DNA of 64,000 nucleotides from Chloranthus sessilifolius (Eukaryota > Streptophyta > Magnoliopsida > Chloranthales > Chloranthaceae), in NCBI GenBank assembly GCA_021018995.1, contig CM037597.1, forward strand, positions 35,156,936-35,220,935, given 5' to 3'. Position 1 is the stretch's first letter. Every line of letters begins with the position of its first letter. Under the pieces are notes generated by a model that saw only the letters and a list, made by a program, of their open reading frames with translations, searched no databases and was not told the DNA's origin. The position numbers were made by a program, and so were the translations under genes. Below are positions 54,267 through 64,000 of this stretch, one piece after another.

Positions 54267-55892
54267 CTATAGCTCATGAATATTCTCAAAGATCATCGGT
54301 CTCACTGTGATGTTGGCCAAGAAGGCCCCTATAGCTTGCACCTCAATATTTGTGTCATACAGTAAAAGATCATCAAACAACTTCCATCTGTGCATTCCCA
54401 TGGTCAAATTAGCCAATTGAGCTGAACCCTTCCGACTCAAGGCATCGACTACTATGTTAGCCTTGCCTGGATGATATTGTATGGAGCAATCATAATTCTT
54501 GAGAAACTCCATCCATCTGCGCTGCCTCATATTCAACTCTTTCTGTGTAAACAGGTACCTGAGGCTCTTATGGTCAGTGAAGATCTCAAAGGTCTCACTA
54601 TACAAGTAATGTCTCTAAATCTTTAACGCAAATATGACCACTACTAGTTCTAGGTCATGTGTCGGATAGTTTTTCTCATGACCTTTCAGCTGTCTCGACC
54701 CATAATCACTCGCTTTCTTGTGTTGGTTGAGCACGCAGCCCAAACCATTATGTGAAGCATCACTATATACCGCAACCCCCCCACTACCTGAAGGAATTGC
54801 TAGCACTAGACCTGAAGTGAGTTTCTTCTTGAGTTCTTGAAAACTCTTTTCACACGCTTCACTCCACTTGAATCTCGCGTCCTTCCTTGTAAGTCTTGTA
54901 AGAGGTCCCGATATTTTAGAAAATTCATCTACAAAACGTTGATAGTAGCCAGCTAGACCAAGGAAACTACGGACGTCTGTTACCATCTTTGGTTGTTCCC
55001 ATTTCACCACTACTTCGATCTTAGCCGGATCAACTGTGACACCATCCTTTGAGACGACATGTCCCAAAAAGCTAACTTTCTCCAACCAAAACTCGCACTT
55101 ACTGAGTTTAGTATATAGTTGGTATTCACGTAGAGTTTGTAGAGCAACTCTCAAGTGTTCTTCGTGTTCCCTCTTTAACTTAGAATATATCAGGATGTCG
55201 TCAACAAATACTATGATGCAAGTGTCCAGATGTGGTTTAAACACCCGATTCATCAAATCCATAAATGACGTTGGTGCAATCGTCAAACCAAACGGCATCA
55301 CTAAGAACTCGTAGTGTCTGTACCGTGTCCTGAATGCTATCTTCTGGATGTCCTCTGTCTTGACTCTCAGCTAATGGTATCCAGATCTCAGATCGATCTT
55401 AGAAAAGTACCTTGCTCCTTGCAGCTGATCAAATAAATCATCAATCCTAGGCAATGGATATCGATTATTGATGGTCAGTTTGTTTAACTGGCGATAGTCA
55501 ATGCACAGTCGCATTGACCCATCTTTCTTCTTTACAAACAAGACCGGTGCTCCCTACGGAGACACGCTAAGTCTTATAAACCCCTTATCCATGAGCTCTT
55601 GCAGCTGCTCTTTCAACTCCTTCAACTCAGCAGGAGCCATCCTATATGGCGCTTTGGAAACAGACTCCATTCCAGGTACTAAGTCGATAGCAAATTCCAC
55701 CTCTCCATCTAGAGGTAATCCTAGTAGTTCCTCTAGAAATACATCTTCAAATTCATACACAACTGTAATCTCTGAAATGACATTCTTTTCGTCCTTATCT
55801 TCCTTTAAAACTGCCAAGTAATCACTGCACCCCTTCTTGATTAAGCGCTCGGCTCTGACTGCAGAGATAAGTGGTATAAACGTCGATCTCAT
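54267..55892 (-). pseudogene. Tekay-2 reverse transcriptase and RNase H
   Basis: RT begins FEDVFLEELLGLPLDGEVEF and [24 protein letters not shown] to TAG stop interrupts the SPWGAPVLF motif near 55,555. [10 protein letters not shown] is intact, followed by a stop replacing Gln near 55,372. The catalytic [11 protein letters not shown] is intact (about 55,185-55,217). RNase H reads [17 protein letters not shown] and, after a break near 54,610, [20 protein letters not shown] and [11 protein letters not shown] with its last Asp kept. The catalytic residues are better preserved than in Tekay-1. Confidence 0.9.
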
Positions 55893-56009
55893 TTCTCAAA
55901 ATCAGAATGATCTCCTTGTATTGGGTCTAAAGATGACAACTTTATTCTTACAATCTACCGTCGCACAATGTTGTGACAACCAATCCATGCCAAGGATCAC
56001 GTCGAATCC

Positions 56010-56300
56010 TTACATGTCTAACAAAATTAAATTCGCTGACAGTTCAAAGACGTCTCCGTCTCTGATGGTCACTATCACCGATTTACAAACCCTTTCCATA
56101 TCAACTGATTCCCCAGTCGGGATAGATACCACTAAAACAAAGTCCAACATCTCCAAGTTGACCTTCATTTTCTTCGCAAAGTGAGGAGTAGTAAATGAGT
56201 AGGTAGACCTCGGGTCTATCAACACTCTAGCCTCATAGGCTACATCACTTTCCCTTCCATATAATTGTAAGGTACCTATATCATACATATTTATATACAT
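56010..56300 (-). pseudogene. Tekay-2 protease
   Basis: EARVLIDPRSTYSFTTPHFA marks the retropepsin active site; Gly of D-P-G-S-T is Arg here. VNLEMLDFVLVVSIPTGESV follows. The second conserved block (ILGMDWLSQH) is just beyond in the same direction (about 55,965-56,000), after an in-frame stop. It lies between the gag zinc knuckle and RT. Confidence 0.8.
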
Positions 56301-56407
56301 AGCACACTATACACATCAAAATTTAATATACAGAGATGAGTTTATACTACTTCCTACATGAATGCACCTTCTCTATCTAAAAACTTTAAGAAATTGAAAT
56401 TCTTTAT

Positions 56408-57707
56408 TTAAAAGAAAACCTCACCTTGAATCACGTCATTGGTATTGTGTGCTTCCTGAGCAGTAACAGCGTAGGCTCTTCCTTGTACGATCGGCTTCCT
56501 TGCTTGTATCGGTCGTAGCATTGAAGCAGAAGTCATCCTTTCCTTACTCATCTCAGGGCAATCTCGAATTATGTGACCCACCTTTCCACATTTGTAGCAA
56601 CCCCAAGTACCCCTTGTATCTGATTGGCCTCCCTGATACAAGCACAGGTAATCTCTGATAATTTGTCTATTGCGCCGGTCTGATATAACCTGTTTGGAAT
56701 GGTTACCTCTGAATGGGTGCTACGAATCTCAGCTTTTTATTCACCGACTTGTAGTTCCCAACCTTACTCAGATTCGTTTGTCCTCTCCCTTGCTGATCTC
56801 TTCTTCTGTATCTATCTTCATTGTCCTCTTCGATCACCAAGGCTTTACTCATGACCTCTCCATAGGTCTTTAACTCAAACGCCGCTACCTTTCCCCTGAT
56901 TTCGGGCCTCAAGCCGCATTGTAGTCTTTTTGCTTTCATCAAATCCGTGACTATAAAATTAGGAGCAAAGCGAGCAAGCCTCATGAATTCTATGCCATAC
57001 TCTCTCACTGACATCCTTCCCTGCTCGAGTTGTAGAAATCTGACTTCCATCTGATTGCATACTACTTCAGGGAAGTACTGTTTGTTAAATTCTTCCACGA
57101 ACTCCTCCCATGTCTAGGGCAATCCTAGGGTTTCTTAAGCCCTAGTCCTAGAGACGGACTTCCACCATGGGCCTACCTCCCCATCAAGCATATATGCTAC
57201 CCAACGGACACTTTCATCTTTCGTGCACATAAGCACGCTAAATACCTTCTCCATTTCACTCAGCTAATTTTTCGCATCTATTGGCTCCGCTTGTCCTGAA
57301 AAACTCGAAGGACGCATCCTCTTAAACTTTGTGAATGCTGAGGGTAATGATGGTGTAGGACCTATTGGAGGTGTAGGAGGCTGATGCTGGTCATTGGCAT
57401 TATGAGCTGCCAAGGACGCTACTTGCTGAGCCATGGCATTTGCCATGATTTCCATAGTGTGCATCATTCGCTGATGCTCTTCTCTCTCTTCATTTCTTTC
57501 TCTAGCTCTTTCCTATTCTCTCTGATCCCCATCTTGAAAATTTCTCTCTTGACTCTCTTCCTGGTCTTGGTTCTCTTGACCACTACTTCCTGAAGCTCCT
57601 CTATTTCCCATTGGTACTTTATTCGTAGCCGAGACGAAACCGTCTCTGCTCCGCAAGTTTCTCTCATAACCACCCCTGGGTCGACCTCTTCTCCCTCTAG
57701 AAGACAT
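56408..57707 (-). pseudogene. Tekay-2 gag
   Basis: Start ATG at 57,707: MSSRGRRGRPRGGYERNLRS. Pieces in order: EIMANAMAQQVASLAAHNAN and KRMRPSSFSGQAEPIDAKN (57,467-57,264), a stretch with stops, FVEEFNKQYFPEVVCNQMEV and GRMSVREYGIEFMRLARFAP (57,098-56,703), and the CCHC zinc knuckle GCYKCGKVGHIIRDCPEMS (56,641-56,408), which is intact. Only one knuckle is obvious here. Gag is the RNA-packaging protein. Several stops and frameshifts are present. Confidence 0.87.
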
Positions 57708-57795
57708 TACGGTCTACACATGAAATAAAAGTTTCATTAGCAGAATGTCCTATGCTCTAACAAAACTAAGACTTGTCAGAAATTCTAAAAGAAAT

Positions 57796-57808
57796 GGCTT
57801 TGATACCA
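57796..57808 (-). other. Tekay-2 primer binding site
   Basis: The - strand reads TGGTATCAAAGCC, identical to the Tekay-1 site, two bases inside the 5' LTR end at 57,811. Confidence 0.9.
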
Positions 57809-58126
57809 ACTGTGACAGCCCGGATTTCGGCACTCCAAAATTTGTGCCTTCAGCATGACCCTCAAGGCCATTTCTCGTGAGCCTGCATGGAACATTGGTA
57901 TACCCAAGCAACAATAAAGCAAAATAAAAGCATCGAAACTGATAACGAACTAAATCTCCAGTTCTACTATATAATCACCAAAAATAAGTAACCCAAAAGA
58001 TGGTTCTGATCTCATACCACTGCATGAGCAAAAGAACCCACTCGAACCATTAGTGACGATATAACAGCCACCCTGGATGGTTCGCCAAAAGAATATCTTG
58101 TCATTTAATACATTTTCTCAAGATAG

Positions 58127-58144
58127 GGCTTGACATACCAAGCC
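58127..58144 (-). promoter_or_regulatory. Conserved hairpin in the Tekay-2 LTR
   Basis: GGCTTGGTATGTCAAGCC, a perfect 6-bp stem with a 6-nt loop. It corresponds to 29,279-29,296 in Tekay-1. Confidence 0.45.
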
Positions 58145-58188
58145 GTACAGTTCTCTCTCAAAAATAAATCAAAAAGGGCAAGGGTCCT

Positions 58189-58299
58189 CTAGAAGAAGTC
58201 CTCAGGAGGGGGCTCTGAATCCTCCCTAGGTACGTAATCCGAATCCTCCAGATCTACGCCTCCCGAAGTAATAGCAGTCGCAAGCACCGGACCTGCGAT
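58189..58299 (-). CDS. Short acidic proline-rich reading frame in the Tekay-2 5' LTR
   Basis: The frame gives IAGPVLATAITSGGVDLEDS, then DYVPREDSEPPPEDFF and TAG. Upstream CTATACATCGCAG is a good splice acceptor, and a donor-like site lies 1.5 kb upstream in the same LTR. Compared with Tekay-1, gtc/gta, ccg/cct, cct/ccc and ccg/cct differences are synonymous, and others are E/D or Y/F. Either an LTR-encoded exon or fortuitous conservation of an RNA element; no start codon is seen. Confidence 0.45.
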   Translation of the reverse strand: MAGPVLATAITSGGVDLEDSDYVPREDSEPPPEDFF

Positions 58300-60145
58300 G
58301 TATAGTCTCAAGGGTGAGCTACATCATAGCTCAATAGGGAAACAACTGAATTAACATATAAGTTAATATCTCACATGTATTCCATGACATTTAGAAGCAT
58401 GATTTATCAATGAAATATTTGAAAAATAATTTAAATGATCGAAAAGATGAACTGAGTGTAACTGTTACTTTACATGGGTTTACTTGTTCTCAACCTGCTC
58501 ACAAAAGACAATGATTGGCCTAAAAACTTAAATAATCCTTGATTTACTATAGCCTCGAGCCCCGATGGAATATCCTCCATTATCGTCTAATCAGACCGTT
58601 TTTATTTCTTTTTTCATTCATTTAATACTACCCAGGTCCCTTCCTCATAGGCGACGGGATACAAATCTTGCATACATTCCTGAAATGTCCAACTAGTGTA
58701 CGGATTGGCCGCTGTACCAGTCACGGATATCCTGCCGAGTCAGTCGTAGGTATCCCGCCGCGTCAGTAGGATATTCTCCAAACCTTAAATCAAAAGTGCA
58801 CTACATATAGTTATTCACCGTTTAATTATGTTAATTATATTAAATTAGGCCTGATTAATTCTCATTTACTTTACTTCATACTTTTCCATATATCCCTAGG
58901 ATGTGACTAGCTCAATGCATCACACAGATGCTCATATAACATTTACATCCCCTGGGGACGTCACATACTCATATTATGATTTATTTCCTTACTTAGTGTT
59001 CACACATACACACGCTTAAGATTTATATTTTCAAGGCATAATTACTTATTTCTATATCACTACATACATGCTCTTACAATTAAAGTATATGTTCAAGGTG
59101 TTCCCTATCTCAGAGCAAGGTCATTAACAAAAACGTCTCGATATCACATAAGGGGTCAAGTGTAACAACTATGCGCCAAATCTATATTACATGGATCACA
59201 ATACTCTTAGAAAAGCTTACAAAGGTCTAGGGAATCATGAGTCTAAAGAACTAATAAAAATAAAATAAAAACTATGTTATACCTCGCGCGAGCGATCACT
59301 ATTTCTCGCGCGAGCGATCACTATACCTCGCGCAAGCGATCACTACTCATTGCTTGAGCGATTATAATCTAGGTCGCTCGGGACTCACGCGAACCCTCTC
59401 TCTAGCGAGCTTCCCTTTACAAAAGGTCCTCGCTCGAGCGAGCACAGGACTCATTTTCTCATTATATTTTATCCCCCTTTCCTCGCGCAAGCGAGCTATT
59501 ATAACCGTGCGCGCAAGGGAAGGCTACAGCTACCGCTCGAGCTTCTCGAGAGCAATTTCTTACCCTCATTTAATACCCTATTTAATACCAAATTAAATCA
59601 ATAATTTCTACCCTATTTAATATTCATAAAAGCATAGAAACATACCTTAAATCATCAAATCCCTTTTAGATTTGATTGAAGATCAACTCCACTCAAGAGG
59701 GTTTCAAAGCCCCTTCTCCAAACCCTTTTCTAGATCATCCACAAGCTCAAAACTAAAGGATCTTCTTCAATCTCATCACCACACCCTCTTCATCATATGT
59801 ATTTAAGATCCATAAGGTGGATCTTACCTTTTGATCACAAGAAAGTCCCTATTCACAGATCTCTTTCCAAACTAAACCCTCTTCTTCTTTCTCTTCTATC
59901 TTTTCTCTCTCTCTCAAGTTAATACACCGTATGGGACTCCCTCCCCCTATTTCTAACTAGTGCAAGGCTATTGTGCTAAGCACACACACCCATACTAGAT
60001 GTCTTATTTCCACCTAACTCTTATATAGAACATATACACCTAAGAGTGTATATAGTAAGTGTGATTCCCTTGTGAACCACAAATGTCTTAGCACTGTTCA
60101 TGGCATACGTGACCTACACAGTACACAAAAATCATAGATGTTATA

Positions 60146-61912
60146 TTTTTTCACTCATCACTATGACATTTAAGTTAATCTCTCACATGTATTCCATGAC
60201 ATTTAGAAGCATGATTTATCAATGAAATAGCTGGAAAATAATTTAAATGATCGAAAAGAGGAAATGAGTGTAACTGTTACTTTACATGGGTTTACTTGTT
60301 CTCAACTTGCTCACGAAAAATAATGATTGGCCTAAAAACTTAAATCATAACTTAAATAATCATCGATTTACTATAGCCTCGAGCCCCGATGGAATACCCT
60401 CCATCGTCGTCTAATCATACCATTTTCATTTCCTTTTTCATTCATTTAATACTACCCAGGTCCCTTCCTCTTAGGCGATGGGATACAAATCTTACATACA
60501 TCCCTGGGATGTCCAACTTATATACGGATTGGCCGTCGTACCGGTCATGGGTATCCTGCCGAGTTAGTCGCAGATATCCCATCGCGTCGGTAGGGTATTC
60601 TCTAAACCTTAAATTAAAAGTACGCTACATATAGTTATTCACCGTGTGATTGTGCTAATTATATTATATTAGGTCTGATTATTTCTCATTTACTTTACTT
60701 CAAACTTTTCCATACATCCCTAGGATATGACTAGCTCAATGCATCACACAGATGCCCATATAACATTCACATCCCCTAGGGACGTCACATACTCATATTA
60801 TGATTCATTTTCTTAGTGTTCACACACACACGCTTAAAATTCATATTTTCAAGGCATAATTACTCATTTTTATATTACTACATACATGCTCTTGCAATTA
60901 AAGTACATGTTTAAGACGTTCCCTACCTCAGAGCAAGGCCATTAACAAAAACGCCTCGATATCACATAAGGGGTCAAGCGTAACAACTATGCACCAAACC
61001 TACATTATATGGATCACAATACTCTTAGAAAAGCTTATAAAGGTCTAGGAAATCATGAGTCTAAAGAACTAATAAAAATAAAATAAAAACTATGTTATAC
61101 CTCGCGCGAGCGATCACTATTCATCGCTCGAGCGATTATAATCAAGGTCGCTCGGGACTCACGCGAGCCCTCGCTCGAGCGAGCTTCCCTTTACAAAAGG
61201 TCCTCACTCGAGTGAGCACAGAACTTATTTTCTCATTATATTTTGTTCTCATTTCCTCGTGTGAGTGAGCTACTATAATCGCACGCACGAGAGAAGGGTA
61301 CGGCTAACACTTGAGCTTATCGAGAATAATTTCTTACCCTCATTTAATACCCTATTTAATACCAAATTAAATCAATAATTTCTACCCTATTTAATGTTCA
61401 TAAAAGTATAGAAACGTATCTTAAATCATCAAATCCCTTCTAGATTTGATTGAAGATCAACTCCACTCAAGAGGGTTCAAAATCCATTCTCCAAACCCTT
61501 TTCTAGATCATCTATAAGCTCAAAACTAAAGGATCTTCTTCAATCTCTTCACCACACCCTCCTCATCATATGTATTTAAGATCTATAAGGTGAATCTTAC
61601 CTTTTGATCACAAGAAAGTCTCTATTCACAAATCTCTTTCCAAACCAAACCCTCTTCTTCTTTCTCCTCTATCTTTTCTCTCAAGTTAATACACCGTATG
61701 GGACTCCCTCCCCCTATCTCTAACTAGTGCAAGGCTATTGTGCTAAGCACACACACCCATACTAGATGTCTTATTTCCACCTAACTCTCATGTAGAATAT
61801 ATATACCTAAATGTGTATATAATAAGTGTGGTTCCCTTGTGAACCACAAATGCCTTAGCACTGTTCATGGCATACGTGACCTGCACAGTACACGAAAATC
61901 AAAGATGTTACA
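60146..61912 (-). repeat. Truncated Tekay-2 LTR copy B, tandem unit
   Basis: From TTAAGTTAATCTC at about 60,169 the sequence matches the LTR from its internal position (58,355 in copy A) to the terminus TGTTACA at 61,912. The first 23 bases (TTTTTTCACTCATCAC...) replace the missing LTR end and read purine-rich on the - strand. Confidence 0.88.
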
Positions 61913-63717
61913 TTTTTCCACTCATCACCATGACAGTTAAGTTAATCTCACATATATTCTATGACATTTAGAAGCATGATTTATCAATAAAATAGTTGGA
62001 AAATAATTTAAATGACCGAAAAGATAAACTGAGTATAACTATTACTTTACATGGGTTTACTTGTTCTCAACTTGCTCACAAAAGACAATGATTGGCCTAA
62101 AAATTTAAATAATCCTCGATTTATTATAGCCTCGAGCCCCGATGGAATACCCTCTATTGTCGTCTAATCAAACCATTTTCATTTCCTTTTTTATTCATTT
62201 AATACTACCTAGGTCCCTTCCTCTTAGGCGACAGGATACAAATCTTACATACATCCCTGGGATGTCCAACTAGTGTACGGATTGGTCGTCATACCGATCA
62301 CGGATATCCTGCCAAGTCAATTGCGAGTATCCCGCTGCATCGGTGGGATATTTTTCAAACCTTAAATCAAAAGTACACTACATATAATTATTCACCGTGT
62401 GATTGTGCTAATTATATTATATTAGGCCTGATCAATTCTCATTTACTTTACTTCATACTTTTTCATATATCCCTGAGATGTGACTAGCTTAATGCATCAC
62501 ACAGATGCCCATATAACATTCACATCCCCTGAGGACGTCACATATTCATATTATGATTCATTTCCTTAGTGTTCACACACACACGCACACTTAAGATTCA
62601 TATTTTCAAGGCATAATTGTGTATTTGTATATCACTATATAAATACTCTTACAATTAAAGTACATGTTTAAGACGCTCCCTATCTTAGAGCAAGGCCATT
62701 AACAAAAATGCCTCGATATCACATAAGGGGTCAAGCGTAACAACTATGCACCAAACCCACATTATATGGCTCACAATACTCTTAGAAAATCTTACAAAGG
62801 TCTAGGGAATCATGAGTCTAAGAACTAATAAAAATAAAATAAAAACTATGTTATACCTCGCGCGAGCAATCACTATTCCTCGCGTGAGAGATCGCTATAC
62901 CTCACGCAAGCGATCACTATTCATTACTCGAGCGATTATAATCGAGGTCGCTCAGGACTCATGCGAGCCCTCTCTCGAGCGAGCTTACCTTTACAAAAGG
63001 TCCTCGCTCGAGCAAGCACAGGACTCATTTTCTCATTATATTTTGTCCTCATTTCCTCGCGCGAGGGAGCTATTATAATTGTGCGCGCGAGAGAAGGCTA
63101 CAGCTACCGCTCGAGCTTATCGAGAGCAATTTCTTACCCTCATTTAATACCCTATTTAATACCAAATTAAATCAATAATTTCTACCCTATTTAATGTTCA
63201 TAAAAGCATAGAAACATACTTTAAATCATCAAATCCCTTCTAGATTTGATTGAAGATCAACTCCACTCAAGAGGGTTTCAAAGCCCCTTCTCTAAACCCT
63301 TTTCTAGATCATCCACAAGCTCAAAACTAAAGGATCTTCTTCAATCTCATCACCACACCCTCTTCATCATATGTATTTAAGATCCATAAGGTGGATCTTA
63401 TCTTTTGATCACAAGAAAGTCCCTATTCACAAATCTCTTTCCAAACCAGACCCTCTTCTTCTTTCTCTTCTATCTTTTCTCTCTCTCAAGTTAATACACC
63501 GTATGGGACTCCTTCCCCCTATCTGTAACTAGTGCAAGGCTATTGTGTTAAGCACACACACCCATACTAGATGTCTTATTTTCACCTAACTCTCATATAG
63601 AACATATATACCTAAGAGTGTATATAGTAAGTGTGGTTCCCTTGTGAACTAGAAACACCTTAGCACTGTTCATGGCATACGTGACCTGCACAGTACATGA
63701 AAATCAGGGATGTTACA
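61913..63717 (-). repeat. Truncated Tekay-2 LTR copy C, tandem unit
   Basis: The same truncation and the same junction (TTTTTCCACTCATCACCATG at 61,913) as copy B, and it ends TGTTACA at 63,717 directly before the TSD GTTTT. The unit length is about 1.8 kb. Palindromes are at 62,856-63,120. Confidence 0.88.
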
Positions 63718-63722
63718 GTTTT

Positions 63723-64000
63723 AATTATCGAGGATAAGTGTAACCGAACATTGGATCGATATAGGGATTCATGCAGTGCTATTGTGTGGCCTGATAGTGT
63801 TCCGATCCTCCTTGGATGTTCAACACAAGATTCAAAGAAATTGGTCACATTTCATAGTGCTTGGATGAGTTCAAGTGTTCGCATGCCCATAGAGAGGGAA
63901 ATTGGAGGGCTTACCGACTAGCCAATGAAGGGGCCACCCCAGGTAAGCCGGTTGTGAGACTTATGGCATAGAGATGGAGTTTTGGGGAATTTATCAATAA
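63723..64000. other. Right flank of Tekay-2
   Basis: Unique-looking sequence that does not match the LTR. It should be the continuation of the locus at 47,985, hence possibly CACTA-C interior. No domain recognised. Confidence 0.4.

Larger units (their letters stand above)
57811..60145 (-). repeat. Tekay-2 5' LTR (complete copy A)
   Basis: It runs on the + strand from TGTGACAGCC to GATGTTATA. On the transcribed strand a TATA-like TTCTATATAAGAG lies near 60,012-60,024, and a leader with donor-like AAAAGGTAAGATCC near 59,817-59,830. Palindromes are at 59,284-59,545, the LTR peptide frame at 58,189-58,299 and the hairpin at 58,127-58,144. Confidence 0.9.
47986..63717 (-). mobile_element. Tekay-2: Tekay/Del-like chromovirus with extra ORF and tandem 5' LTR copies
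   Basis: On the - strand the order is LTR array, primer site, gag, protease, RT-RNase H, integrase-chromodomain, extra ORF, polypurine tract, 3' LTR. GTTTT flanks the whole unit at 47,981-47,985 and 63,718-63,722. The 3' LTR is 47,986-50,240 and the complete 5' LTR is 57,811-60,145, followed by two truncated LTR copies up to 63,717. Proteins closely resemble those of Tekay-1 in pol and only weakly in the extra ORF. All ORFs have stops, so it is inactive. Confidence 0.92.

Noticed and set aside
59354-59596. Recurring antisense frame in Tekay-2 LTR copies (also 62,961-63,170)
   Set aside because: It is antisense to the LTR and spans the palindromes. It recurs because the LTRs are copies, and frame-breaking differences exist between them.

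Overview
Organism and overall character. This is repeat-dense nuclear DNA of a flowering plant with a large genome. The evidence is plant-type Ty3/gypsy lineages (Tat/Ogre and Tekay-like chromoviruses), En/Spm (CACTA) transposases with plant introns, a non-autonomous hAT, several MITEs and a gene fragment of plant cytosolic ribosomal protein S23. I see no intact cellular gene, tRNA, rRNA or CRISPR. I cannot name the species. Element names used here are local: Tat-1, hAT-1, CACTA-A, Tekay-1, CACTA-B, CACTA-C, Tekay-2. || Layout. 1 to about 9,660: Tat-1, a decayed Tat/Ogre retrotransposon on the + strand (protease, RT, RNase H, second RNase H, integrase, 3' repeats, LTR-like end); its 5' part is outside the window. 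9,660-10,680: AT-rich and GA-rich host or older repeat DNA. 10,680-46,081: a nest of insertions, each delimited by terminal repeats and a target-site duplication (TSD). hAT-1 (8-bp TSD) contains CACTA-A (11,204-45,520; 3-bp TSD). CACTA-A contains Tekay-1 (17,369-39,429; 5-bp TSD). The 5' LTR of Tekay-1 contains CACTA-B (18,113-27,987), and smaller MITEs sit at several levels. 46,082-46,835: AT-rich flank with a SINE-like fragment. 46,836 onward: left end of another CACTA (CACTA-C), split by Tekay-2 (47,986-63,717, - strand; TSD GTTTT). 63,723-64,000: flank of Tekay-2. || How the parts relate. Tekay-1 and Tekay-2 are distinct copies of related chromoviruses (initiator-Met tRNA primer site, gag with zinc knuckle, protease, RT, RNase H, integrase, chromodomain). 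Both carry an extra sense-strand ORF (aORF) between the chromodomain and the 3' LTR. In both, the aORF has its own TATA box, which directly abuts a cluster of short palindromes, and the same kind of palindrome cluster also lies in that element's LTRs. The palindromes differ between the two elements (GATCGATC type versus CTCGCGCGAG / GCTCGAGCGAGC type), and the aORF protein is much less conserved than the chromodomain. The LTRs of both also share a short acidic, proline-rich reading frame whose differences are mostly synonymous or conservative. These linked features are the best candidates here for an undescribed element-encoded regulatory system. CACTA-A encodes decayed TNPD-like and TNPA-like transposase proteins and carries a captured RPS23 fragment. 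CACTA-B has no recognisable transposase but has promoter-like and exon-like pieces. All coding regions are broken by stops or frameshifts.
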